This document shows, one piece after another, positions 36,699 through 48,580 of a stretch of 64,000 bases of DNA. The translations under genes were made by a program, and so were the position numbers. Location of the stretch: NCBI GenBank assembly GCA_008973525.1, contig WACJ01000069.1:744001-808000 (forward strand), in the 5' to 3' direction. Within the stretch, counting starts at the first letter, position 1; each line of letters opens with the position of its first letter. The notes under the pieces were generated by a model, which did not search any database, was not told where the DNA came from, and saw only the letters and a list, made by a program, of their open reading frames with translations. The DNA is from Stenopsyche tienmushanensis. Taxonomy: Eukaryota > Arthropoda > Insecta > Trichoptera > Stenopsychidae.

Positions 36699-37192
36699 TC
36701 CAGAAAGTAAGTGTACTAAGTTTATATATATTTTTTTGGGAAAAGTGTATTTGAAAAAAAAAACAGGATATTATTGATACAATTTTTAACTATTTTTAAC
36801 AACATAATCTCGTTCAATGCATCTGGTGAGCCGTGGCTTAAGCTTCTGTATGCCCTCTTTGAATAACTCTCCACTCAGCTCCTTCCCCCACTTCAGAACT
36901 TCTTTCTGCGCAAAGTCAGGGGAATACGGGGGGTGATTCAAAACATCCCTTCCTAAGGCAGAAATTCGACCAAAATGATGCCTTTTCGGTCCCAAAATAC
37001 CGAGATCAGAAATTTTGCCAGAAATTGTGGGTGTAAATTTTTTGACAGGTGGGGAATTGGTGTGAAACCACTGTGTGACGACTGTCTTTTTGATTCAGAC
37101 GTGTAATGAACCACCCACTTTTTATCCCCAGTCACAAAAAAGTTGAAAAAAAACCATAGTCCGTTATTGTCACAGTACACTTACTTTCGGGA
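36699..37192 (-). mobile_element. Internally deleted mariner element
   Basis: Ends TCCAGAAAGTAAGTGTAC and GTACACTTACTTTCGGGA are inverted repeats, flanked by TA on both sides. The minus strand encodes FVTGDKKWVVHYT...ESKRQ and SVFWDRKGIILVEFLP, the first catalytic-Asp region of mariner transposases. It then jumps to DVLNHPPYSPDFA and a C-terminal piece. A deletion of the centre and frame changes make it inactive. Confidence 0.85.
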
Positions 37193-37194
37193 TA

Positions 37195-40189
37195 TGCCCC
37201 GTATTATAAATTTATGGCTATAAAGGTGTCAATTCTTTAATTTCATATTTTATCTGTCATTCTCTGTCAATTATGATTATTTTCGATTATCCGGATTACT
37301 TTCATCTCCAACTAGTCCGGATAATCGAAGTACTACTGTGGTTATGTTTTCTGAATATGAAGATTTGTTATTTATGATAATTTTTATAGAATGTTCATGT
37401 CTGAGCGTACGTGACATGTCAAGCGCACAACCATCGCGCACTTAGTTCGCGAGGCACTCACGATACATACGGCAAACTGCTTTTCTTGGCCCGGATCGAC
37501 AACTTCACACCTCGCAAGTGCTAAATTGCGCTCGCAAACATCTCACAATAAAATCTTATTTTGAAAGTTTGCTCTAATAAGCAACAATCTTAGCTGCGCC
37601 GAGCGGTAATCATATTTTTCAATGCGCCGGGAAGTTTGCTCTCGAACTTTGCACGATGGAACTTTCCTGACGATGTAAGCCATACAATCAATATCGAATA
37701 TTTTGCAATGTCGGACACTAACAGAATTATTGAAAAACTTTTCGAGTGGAAATGTACGACCGCCTCACAAATAAAACACTTGTTTACGGCATTTTGCCAA
37801 TCTCTTCAGGTCGTAAATCTCCGATCGGATAACGCTGGCAGTATAAATTGAAATTTTGCTATACACTATGAAGGATGGGGTTATTTATTTTATTCGGAAC
37901 GACGTCGAGAATTGTCCTTTGAATTGCCAAATTTGATACATTGTATCATTGGGCGCGTTTGATTTGAGTTTGAGAAGCATCGGTGGTAACTTATCATGGG
38001 ATTTTTATACCTGGAAGAATCTTTATTTAGTGAGGACAGAACGCAAACCTACTGGGAAACTTTGTTTACTTTGTGTGTATTTATTTTATTATTAACCTGT
38101 TCACCCAACATCTCGGATAATATCAAACAACGCGAAGCAGGCGTACGATAATCCCATTATGAATTTATTTATCCATGTCATATACAGCTTTAGCTGTGAA
38201 ATGTCTATATCCACAAAATGTATCCCTTGACAGCCCTAAAAATATTCTTTCAATGGGGTGGAATCGTAGCCTGATTTTAATCCCCGATATAAAGCATCTC
38301 ATGCTTCATTGATTGATAGTTAGGTTCAATTTGTTATTTTGGATCAAATCAATTTGTAATGGTATTAGAATAACATATTCTATTAGATTTCTGCAAAATG
38401 CCGTAAGTATTCTTTAGTTGCATTTTGAGTTTGATGTTCTATTTATTGCAAATCTGTTATACATTTGATTGTATAAAATTAAGCATTTTTGTGCTTATTT
38501 TAATAGAATAACTATTTGGATAAATTCAGGTTTTTCTTTATGCAATTTAGGGTAAAACATATAATAACTTCATCGTTTTGATCTATAATTTTAAAATGAA
38601 AATCTTCGATATTCCCACCGTTAAAGTCTTCTCACATAAGCTCAATAAGTTATATTATTGCATTCGTTCTGTTTTCAGTTGGTTATATTAGATTTACATG
38701 TTGAACTGACTCTGGCCATACTTCAATGCTGATTGGTCTTATTTATTTGATGTATGAAGTCATGAGGATATACTTCAAAATCATAAAGCATTTCCATGCT
38801 CACATGACTTAATTAGCTTCTTCGTCGATCCTATTTAAAATTCTATGCAATGATTTCATCATATGATAGCTTTTAAACGCAGCTATGATTCCATGATCTG
38901 GCGATTGAAGTAATATGGATGCATTTCGCAATACGAATATTATTTAGATATATTAATTATCATACAATATTTATGATAATCAAGCGTTATTTTGATATGA
39001 AAAAGCCACAGAAACATCATATGATTTATATCCAGATTCGCAAATCGAATAAAAACATCATACGTATTCATAAGCCGTCCCGAATTTTAATGTAGACATT
39101 AAATAATATTTTTATTGATCCAGGTGAACAACATGGTATTTAAAAAATGTCGATTCGAGCAAGAGTTTGTTAGGAAGTCAAGCACTAAAACAGTGGGTAG
39201 AAGACTTAATCAATTTATCTAATGACTTTATACGCGTCTTCCAGCTCGGTACAGAATAACACACCACAGTTTTATGTAAATTCATGTGTATTCAGATGAC
39301 GATGTCGAGACACAAGTTTCCTTAAAAATTCCCCTAATGATTTTTTTACGGTCTTGACTTATGGCCTAGGACGAGACGTGGTCATGGAACATTGAAAGCC
39401 TTAATTATTTTAATATGTCGGGAGATCTTAATCGCTTCAATAAAGAAAGTGTCATAAGATGCTTCTGCATTGTGGGTATCATATTTCGGTTGTCGACGAA
39501 GAGGATGAAGACGAAATACTGTTTTACGACCACGAAACAATGCCATGTATAATATTAAATACGGGAAACATTAGAGAAAATGCTAGAAATGCGTGAAATG
39601 AATATAAACATGGCGTAACAATTTAGTGTGAGGGTTCAAAAAAAAAAAACACGAAATAAATATGCGATAGATTGGGTTATTTATGAATCTAATAAGAAAT
39701 GTGTTGGGTTTTCTTTGAAATTTGGATGGTTCAATTTTTGATAGCTGCTGCAAATGAGTTTTGCATTAGAGTAATCTATATTCTTATCGCTTTCTTATAG
39801 TGTTTTAGATTTCAATCATACAATTAAATGTATACCTGTCCTTGAGCCCTGAGCCTTGAGCCTTGAATTTTGTTTTTCACTTTGTTATTTTTGTTGGGTA
39901 GGAGACTCCCTATATTTTTTTCTGTCCCAAAGATTATACTTATGCCATGATAATGAAGTGCTTTTGGATATACAATATTTTTCCGTGTGGTGTATACTGT
40001 TTGGTAATACATGAGAAGGGCGTGCGCATCCCATATACAGCTATCCATATGAGAAGTATGCACGCATACCCTGTGTGTTCCTGTGTTTTGTTGATGCTCG
40101 CACCGGAAACTGCACATATTTCAATTCGAATATCATATCAGTAGGAATCATTGGGACATAACCACTGTTGTTTTATTGGTTCCACTAAA
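37195..40189. other. Intergenic DNA with a small pogo-like palindrome
   Basis: 37282-37330 is an inverted pair of CGATTATCCGGA ends, 20 bp apart, like two abutting pogo/Tigger-type termini. 37400-37640 is somewhat GC-richer. No exon recognised. Confidence 0.4.
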
Positions 40190-40350
40190 TGTAACTCGGT
40201 AGTAATGCTATCTTAAATATCGAGTGAATAAGGAGGTGAATGTATGATACAGACGTGATGGATGTAAGCCCTTCTTATGAATGAATATTGAAGAGGCCCA
40301 TAGTTCTGCAGTGGACTGTTTGTAGCTGCACCACGATGATGATTTTTTAG
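40190..40350 (+). repeat. Interspersed repeat R1, truncated 3' end copy
   Basis: Matches 28095-28245 (CTCGGTAGTAATGCTATCTT onwards, GAGGAGGTGAATGTATGATA, then the CAGTGGACTGTTTGTAGCTGC block) and ends in a GATGATGAT run. Confidence 0.75.
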
Positions 40351-42355
40351 CATAAACATATTGAATTGAAATGATGACGATTGTGTCAATTCGCTTCAAG
40401 GCATAGCCCACCGAAGACCGAACGCTTGGCAAGTACACAAAAAATCGACTATTGTTATGCTTTGTTTACCTTGGAAACCACCAGAGCAATATGCGCCAAC
40501 ATAGTACATCCATTAAACGCAAAACAAATTCCGCATACGAATAATGCTTATGTTAATATAATTATGTTTTTGAATACACGCCCCCCAATAACTCACCAAA
40601 GTTTCATTGCAATCGGATGAACGGTATAGTAATGTATCTAAAACAAACATCACGCTGCACGCCAACACACATTCATTTTTATATGTATAGATTCAAAACA
40701 AATTTGCATCATTTTGAGCAGGATAATTATAAATATTGATTTATTGATTGGCAATCATATCCATCGATGAAATATATAAAAATAATGATTGCTTAGAGTG
40801 TATTATTGGACTTTGGTGTTCAATCATATATTGATCAATATGTATGTATTCAGATTTTTTGGCGAAAGGATTAAAGTAAGTCATAGATGTTACAGGGTTG
40901 CAGCACCAATTGAAGTTTACAATCACGTCTAGAATTACAAGAATATATTTATAGTTTATATTTATTCAATAAGCATATAGTGTCAAATCTTCTAGTATTC
41001 ATATACTTATTTTATAATGTCGCAAAACCAATCAAACTCCACATATTTTCGCAGTATGCGTCATGCGAAATTTTCCACCATGCGTATCCTCCTCTTTAAA
41101 AATACACATCACACGTGAATTTCCATACACGTCGTTAAAAAAAAATTCAATGAGGAACGCTCGTCGTTTTACATAAGGCCTCCGCATTTTCGCGTATCTT
41201 CGCCCCGACGGAAAATTAAATTTTATATGTGAATGATAATACGTACATTTCGGGGGCGTTTTGCTGGTCGATATCATTAAATATTCATGTAGCATTTTAA
41301 GGCCGAAAGTCTCGAAAGGTTCACGCAAGACACCGGGCATGCCAAAGTTTTCCCCGAAAAGAAATCCACTCATAAATCATTTCGAGACTGGTTTTAAAGC
41401 TGAGACAATAAGGAAACGTTTCCGGTCGAATGCGGAGCCGGAAGCGTGTGCTAAAAATAGCGGTCAATTTGTAAAAAATGCAATAATGGCGTGTCGCACA
41501 ACAGAGCTGAAAAATAATCTAAGTAATACAATCAATCAATGAATATTTTTTCATCCCCTATAAATTTTCAGGCGATACATAATGAAATTGTCCCGAAGCG
41601 AATTATTTTTTCGCTAAATTCTTGTCGCGCCGAAAGCAGCAGGCGAAATTGTTTGCATGCACGTGATGCATTTCGCAGTAGTTCAGTCTTAATTATTTAG
41701 AGATTCCATCCGAGTCTGGAAAGGCTTCTTGTTACTCACATGCCCCTTGTGTCCCTGGAAGGCTATATTGCTCCAGGAAGGGGACACTTGTGATTTATCA
41801 TGGACAATATTAAAAGCCGTGTGTCTCTCGGGATTGTCTCCGGAGCAGCACCCTGTTGTCTCGCTTGCATCCACCCGAATTCCCCAAATCGAGAATTTCT
41901 AGGGAGAGCAAGGGGAAGTATATCTGACATGATCCATTATAAGGATACTTTATATAGCAAAAAAATGATGTTGAAAATGAATGCTTTTACTATAAATTCA
42001 GATTTAAGAGTATTTATATTAACTTTTCAACGAGATGAGCACGATCATATGGTAAAATTAAATAACATTATAACACAATAACTCCATAGAATTTCAATGA
42101 CATAAGTAAATGGAACATGGATTTACAAATTCTGTCTTAAGTGTCAGGGTTGTCGAAATAGATTTTTTTTTCAATATTTTGAAAAAATATCCAAAATTTC
42201 ATCTTTAAGCCATCAAAACTTTTTAATCTGTGGTCATAATTTATGTAATGTATTTTGCAATATATTTTTGATTTAAATAAATAATTATTTTATGTAATTG
42301 ATTTAAAGAAAATTACTCTGAGCTTCTAAAGTCACAAAAAAATGTGCAAAAGTTG
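40351..42355. other. Intergenic DNA with GC-richer patches at 41000-41500 and 41700-41940
   Basis: No known exon or transposon was recognised. The patches have higher complexity than the flanks and could be conserved regulatory DNA. Confidence 0.35.
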
Positions 42356-42490
42356 CTTGGGGACATGTCCTATTTCGTGGCTCGCATGGTCTCCAGATCT
42401 GACACCACTGGATTTTTTTGTCTAGGGACATGCTCTATTCCGTGGCTCGCATGGTTTCCAGATCTAATACTATTGGATTTCTTTGTCTAT
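42356..42490 (+). mobile_element. Tandemly duplicated scrap of a Tc1/mariner-type transposase
   Basis: Two roughly 67-bp direct copies, each starting near GGGACATG and sharing TGGCTCGCATGGT and CCAGATCT. The first reads WLAWSPDLTPLDFFV, the conserved block around the third catalytic Asp in Tc1/mariner-like DDE transposases. No other transposase sequence is attached. Confidence 0.6.
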
Positions 42491-42514
42491 TTCGGTAGCC
42501 CTGACATTTAGGAT

Positions 42515-43245
42515 TAAGGAATTCAATCCCGAGCCAAAATTTCGATCTCGGGATTGCATCAGACCATCCCGAGATCAGTCCCGGGATTCGGATTTTCAAT
42601 AATTTAAGAAATTACATTGATAAATTTGATCTAAAATTGTTAATAAGTGTGTTTGTTCAATATAAAAAATAACTTGAAGGTGAAAGAATTTTATTTATTT
42701 AAGAAAAGATAAAAATACTTAATTTATAATTTATAAATAATTTTGGAAGCCAAGCAACTTGCTGCTAAAAATGCACACTCAGCCTCCACACTCATTAGAG
42801 GTATCATAATCAGATATTTAAATGCTAGTTCGAGTTGATTACCGCACTATCCCCCATTTTCGTATAACATCATCAATGAGACTGATAAAATTCCTTTCTG
42901 CTGATTAAAACTGAATTAAAACTCGCAAAATTCCCGATCTCCCGACAAATTATTTATTTCCGTCGCTGCAGATGAATACTTATATACTATAACACTTTGA
43001 TATGGTTCGTAATTATATTACGGAGGAATACAAAAATTTTGAATCTCGTATCTATTATATTTCATATCGATATTCCCATTACTAGAGTCGAGGTGTAGTA
43101 AATACATCACCGGTACGGAAAGGTTAATATAACAATTTGAAAAACATATATGTACTCTATATATGTATACATAGATTAGATATTTACTGCACCTAGGCGT
43201 TGCCTAAGCTCGCTAATTAGTGATTACGCCCATTTAAATATTTCC
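42515..43245 (-). mobile_element. hAT element, TAGGGATTCC family, decayed reverse copy
   Basis: Left edge TAAGGAATTCAATCCCGAG is a degenerate terminal repeat. The minus strand contains a decayed hAT dimerisation block (MSVEAECAFLAASCLASKI) near 42740-42800. It matches 46033-47057 in reverse; its other end is missing. Confidence 0.7.
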
Positions 43246-46009
43246 AAGTTTTGTGAAAAAATTGGCCATTAAATAAATTTACTAGGGCATTAATTTATTT
43301 TAAAAAAAATGCATGAATTGAATGTGTAGTCTTGTACGATGAAAATGATTATAACAAATTAGCATCAATCATAACAAAACCAAATTAATTTGTCTAAGCT
43401 ATTCATCCTAGTTGATCACTATCCGGTTGCGCTGTCTACCATAAGGCTCTATTCATTTTTGTCACATTTATGGCGAATATTCGCAATTTATTAAAGCAAA
43501 AGCGTTGAATATGGCGTATAAATGATCGCACTAATGGATTTGTATTAAAAACGTGGTCGTTTAATAACGTCCATTGTAGAGAGTAAATGAATGAAAAATT
43601 GTTTTCATTTTAGGGGAAACATTTTTAATAACGGAATAATTTGTATGGCCCGTGAAGAAACAATTTTCGTTTTCATTCTTACGTTTCCATTGTCTTTCTG
43701 AAAGACGCTCAAGTTCTTTTCAATTGACAGTAACACGAAATTCCGTCTTTCTCTGTCGCTTTCAGACTCTAGTTCACTTTTAATAAATGTGAATTTAGAG
43801 GAAAGCGTTTAGCTTTTCAGCGAAGATTTCTTCTCCGACAATTATGTATTTTAGCCGGGGAAAAAAATAAATTAAAATGGAATTATATATTATAAATTAT
43901 CAATGGGAATTCTAGGGGGGGCGAAGTTCGAAATCGATACGCGCGGGTGGAAGACGAGGACATCGTAGAAAATAAGGAAAAGGGTCGCATTCAATATTTT
44001 TTTACCCCCTTTCTCCGGCGAAATTAACGTCATGCCCGAAACAATAAAAAGCTTTAAAAATAAATTCAAGCAGGCATCCTTTCCTTGAAAAAATAAAAGA
44101 GCAATTCCGTAGTATCATTGTCAGCAATTTGGATGTAAAGAAGGGAACTTTTGTGAAGTAAAACGACATCGTTTAATTAATAAAAGGAGAATATTTGCTC
44201 GTATTTTTGTCCATTTTTTTGTTGTTGTAGAATGTTGAAAATGTTTGATTAATGTGATTATAAATCCATCATCTGCCGTTTGCCACACACAAAGCGCATG
44301 TGCATGTCAATCACATATGTGGATAAAATGCACTTTTTGCTTTGGCACGTCAAAGAATGAAAATTGCAAATCAAGTGATTCGTTTTGCTCCCGGCAGCTG
44401 ATTTTAAAATATTGAAAAGTGCATTTCCCATAAGGATGCTGCGGGTCCGAGTCTAATTGACCAGTGCTTCTCAACAGCTTGCGTTCGATCCCTAAAAATA
44501 AAGTCGATGACTAGTAAAACATCTCTAATATTATGACGAAGAGTCTCTTCCACATTTTAAATAACAATATTGTAATATGCACAATCAAAAAAATAGCGTT
44601 AAGGCTATCATTATTTGTACATCAAACGTCAATTATTTAGGTGTTGATTGAAATGTGGTAATTATTCACTGTTTGACGCTTCATCGACGATGCTATGATT
44701 GTACCATAGCTATCAAGTTTTAAATCCTCATCCAAGAAAATAAATCCTAAAAGATCGTGCATTCTTGGACAAAATCGAAATTATGCTAAAAACACCATTC
44801 GAACGGTATTACACGGATGGACAGCATATCCAGGATACACGATTTGAGAATCTCTCCGTCACATAAGGCGGTGGTGATTTTAGATCTTTTGCCTTGTAGG
44901 TCTTAGGCCCTGCAGACTCATGCAGATCGAATCGCAAGCGATTCGGCACGCATTTCCTTTTCAAAACAAACGACAATGCGTGCGCGCACGTTATTCAGCC
45001 CGCGCTCCACTGACACGGAATCTTTGTCAACCCTAAATGCCCATGGGGTGTATTTTGGGCAGACAATAAGTCAGAATCCAATCGGCCATTAAAATTTATT
45101 TTATACGGTACTTAAAAGTACCCCAAGGATAAATCTATAATCGACCAAAAAAATATCCACAACAATGGTGTAACGCATTTGCAACATATGTGCATTTAAA
45201 ATCCACAATAAAAATATACACTAAAAATAATGAAAGTCATCGAATTTAAAATTTCGAAGCATTTATATTATGAAATTAAAAAAATAATTCATTCAAACCA
45301 TACTTAAGACTTGATCCAATAATTTATTAGCTTCAAATTTATTTTTGCATATTCACATTGAGAATGTGTGAATAAAAGCGTGCTTTTAAAAAGATCATGT
45401 GGGGTCGGTCTTGCGATGGTTACAAAGGATAGATTAGAATTGACCAAGAATGTCTGCAATTGTTGGCCGTTTACCACCCCAGACGATGATTGGACACGCA
45501 TTGATTTTGTCAGGGCGCAGAAAAATATTTGATATATCTGTAAACTCATGGCAGGTATCGTGAACCTTTTATCGCTATACAATTTTGCATCATTTACAAC
45601 ATTATCTGTCATAATTGCCAACCTATGCTTGTTGAATGTTTGTATTATTTTGTGAATAAATTGAGCGATGATGAATACGTTTATGTATATTTTCGTTCTG
45701 AAATTGTATTTGCGAGTTCATATAAAATTGCCAGATGATTTTTATTGCATAAAATCAACTCAAAATATAAAAATCTCAAGTTCAAATAAATAAAATTTGT
45801 GATTTTTTAAATAATATACACGCTTAACTCGTTCGTCGCTGCGTCCACCTGTATATGCGCGACGAGCGTTCACCGCACGGGTCTCGTCGCGTAATTTTGG
45901 TGGACGTTTTCTTCCTCCGCTTGAATACAATCTAGCAATGTTATTTCATTTCTATTTAGTGGAATTAGCACATGCAAATATAAAATAAACAGAATTAATA
46001 AAATACTAT
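43246..46009. other. Intergenic DNA, no gene seen
   Basis: Includes an imperfect hairpin at 45843-45905 (arms with GTCCACC/GGTGGAC and GCGACGAG/CTCGTCGC). A 105-codon minus frame at 45304-45621 has no recognisable domain. Confidence 0.4.
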
Positions 46010-46032
46010 ATATAACATATCATCATCGTCAT

Positions 46033-47057
46033 TAGGGAATCCAATCTCGGGATCCCGGATCCCGGGATCCCGGGATTCCGGACAGTTTTAGGTACTTAAG
46101 AATCCCGGGATTAGAAAACGTAATCCCGAAAATCCCGGGATTGAAATTTTTATCTAACAGAAGTCGTACACCTCACAAACACGATGAAGGCTACTAAATC
46201 GAGACATTCCCGACGAAATCTGGACGCTTGGAAACAGTGGTGTAATTACTAATTGGCGAACTTAGGCGACGAATAGGAGCAGTGACTGTCTAATCTATGT
46301 ATACATATATAGCGTACATGTATGTTTTTCAAATTGTTATAGTAACCTTTCCCTACCGGTGATGTATTTACTACACCTCGACTCTAATAATTGGAATATC
46401 GATATGAAATATAATAGATGCGGGGTTCAGAATTTTTGTATTCCTCCGTAATATAATTACAAATCACATCAAAGTATTGTAGTATATAAGTATTCATCTG
46501 CAGCGACGGAAATAAATAATTTGTTGGGAAATCGGGAATTTTGCGATTTTTAGTCCGTGTCTCACCAGAAAAGAATTTTTTCAGTCACATTGATGATGTT
46601 ATACGAAAATGAGGGCTCACGCGATCATCAACTCGAACTAGCAATTAAATATCTGATGACGATACCTCCAACGAGTGTGGAAGCTGAGCGTGCATTTTCA
46701 GCAGCAAGTTGTCTGACTTCCAAAATCAGATCCAGACTAAATGACGAAACACTAATGTTTAATGTTAATGTTACTTCGGACATATTTTCAAAATAATATT
46801 TGATTTTTTTAGTGTTTTATTTATCTATTTTTGAATTGTATTTTTATCTTTTCTTAAATAAATAAAATTCTTTGGCCTTCAAGTGATTTTTTATATTGAA
46901 CAAATGGGCTTATTAGTAATTTTTGATCAAATTCATCAAGTTAATTTCTTAAAATAATGAAAATCCCAATCCCGGGATCCCGGGACTGGTCCCGGGATTG
47001 TCTAATGAAATCCCGAAATCCCGGGATCGAAATTTTGGCTCGGGATTGGATTCCCTA
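46033..47057 (+). mobile_element. Non-autonomous hAT element with perfect 8-bp TSD
   Basis: 1025 bp. Ends TAGGGAATCCAATC and GATTGGATTCCCTA form terminal inverted repeats, with many CCCGGGAT subterminal repeats at both ends. ATCGTCAT flanks both sides (46025-46032, 47058-47065). The plus frame to 46796 encodes only the C-terminal hAT dimerisation region (IPPTSVEAERAFSAAS and KIRSRLNDETL). It is inserted in the ATG-repeat tail of a reverse R1 copy. Confidence 0.9.
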
Positions 47058-47065
47058 ATCGTCAT

Positions 47066-47330
47066 AATGCAGCCACAAACAGTCCACTGCAAAGCTATGG
47101 GCTTCTTTAATATCCATTCACAGGAAGTTACATCCATCTCGTCTATATCATTCATTCACCTCCTCATTCGCTCGATATTGAAGGTAACATTGCCACCGAA
47201 TTTCATTTTGAATGTTCACCCAGCGGGTATCCCGAATGAACGCATTGACGAACGCTTTCGTGACCATCTCGATAGAACCGTGAGAAACAACACTGATTCA
47301 GACTGGGCGACGAGAGTGTTGAAGAAGTTA
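47066..47330 (-). repeat. Interspersed repeat R1, reverse copy
   Basis: Starts AATGCAGCCACAAACAGTCC and runs back through the CTCCTCATTCGCTCGATATT block to the CGAACGCTTTCGTGACCATC block; the reverse complement matches 28020-28240. The hAT element separates it from the rest of its tail at 46010-46032. Confidence 0.75.
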
Positions 47331-47493
47331 TTAACCCTTTGAGTTATGAGCTAATTTAAAATCATCAAAATCTTAGATGCTATATTTGCTTATCCGCTAC
47401 TTATTGACATATAAATCCACTTATCTATCAAGACCGTCGCAGCGTGTATGAAGCTTGTACAAAAATAAATAAACACTGTCGATAGCATACAAT

Positions 47494-48157
47494 TGTTATG
47501 TACTCGACATCGAAAGCATCGCCAAGCCACCGATTGTGCTATCAACTCTGAACTTTTTCATGTAAACCTTTAAATCTTCCATATCTACAAATGGTCGGAG
47601 ACTCGACGATGTGTTATGTAATCAACATCCTGTTTAATATCTGTGTTTCTATTTAAGATATTTAATCTACTTTAATATGTTTGGCTAATCTTCAACAGCG
47701 ATTATAACTTGTATCGACCGAAGAAACTTTATCTTTCGTTTTTATGCTGACCAAACTTCGAAAGCGTCGCCAAGCCACCGATTGTACTATCAACTTTGAA
47801 CTTTTTCATGTAAACCTTTGAATCCTCCATATCTACAAACAAGCGGAGACTCGAAGATGCATCGAACACTCTTCTTCCATCAGTCACACATAAAGCACTT
47901 CGTCCATCTTTCATACATAGAGTATTATTCTCTATTCACTCGTAAAGCTAATATTAATTCGTGTTAGCTCTTCGAGCTATTGATTTACGATTACGACATA
48001 CGATTCTTACATACTGTATATTGTTAAATTAATTACTAATAAATACAAGTTGTTTAAAAGTGAAGTTTAACTGAAGCACCACCACTCCATTCACTGTCCA
48101 TAACAAAATTTGGCACAGCCGGTAGGACTTGCCCAGTCCAGCTCGCTGTCCATAACA
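47494..48157 (+). repeat. 5' LTR
   Basis: 664 bp, identical by eye to the 3' LTR. It contains an imperfect internal direct repeat (about 47510-47608 and 47759-47857) and an AATAAA at 48038-48043. Terminal inverted 7-mers are TGTTATG and CATAACA. Confidence 0.95.
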
Positions 48158-48163
48158 AAAAAT

Positions 48164-48180
48164 TGGCGCAGCCGGTAGGA
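48164..48180 (+). promoter_or_regulatory. Primer binding site (tRNA-Ser-like)
   Basis: TGGCGCAGCCGGTAGGA, six bases after the 5' LTR. It closely resembles the TGGCGCAGTCGGTAGGA site that I know from insect Ty3/gypsy elements primed by tRNA-Ser. Confidence 0.7.
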
Positions 48181-48580
48181 TTTGCAGAACAACTGGAAAT
48201 AGCTACGGAAGAACCATCGTCGTCACCACAGCTATCACTCAGGTGGATTCCAATCCTTCAACATCTGCAAATACCCTCACTGTATTTGGATCGCACTATT
48301 TGGAAATATTCTACGGAAGGACCTCGACGTCGCCATAGTCTCCATCCAAGAAGACATCGATTCAGACGACATCACAGCTAAGTGGAACAACTCGCATCAC
48401 ATAACATCCTCAATCGATTGTTACATCTCTATTCTGCCGAGACCCTCAACGATAGGAGTCAGTGATCATCTCTGCAGTTCTCCATCATCTGTGAAACCAG
48501 CGACAGGAATGGAAGTGCTATATATCGTATCGTATTTTCTTACTATATAATTTCTTTTAAAAGGTATTTTTTCAATTATA

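Noticed and set aside
45304..45621. 105-codon minus frame as a gene
   Set aside because: No domain or splice context seen.
47729..47914. 61-codon minus frame repeated exactly at 52799-52984
   Set aside because: Duplicated only because it lies in both LTRs; no domain recognised.
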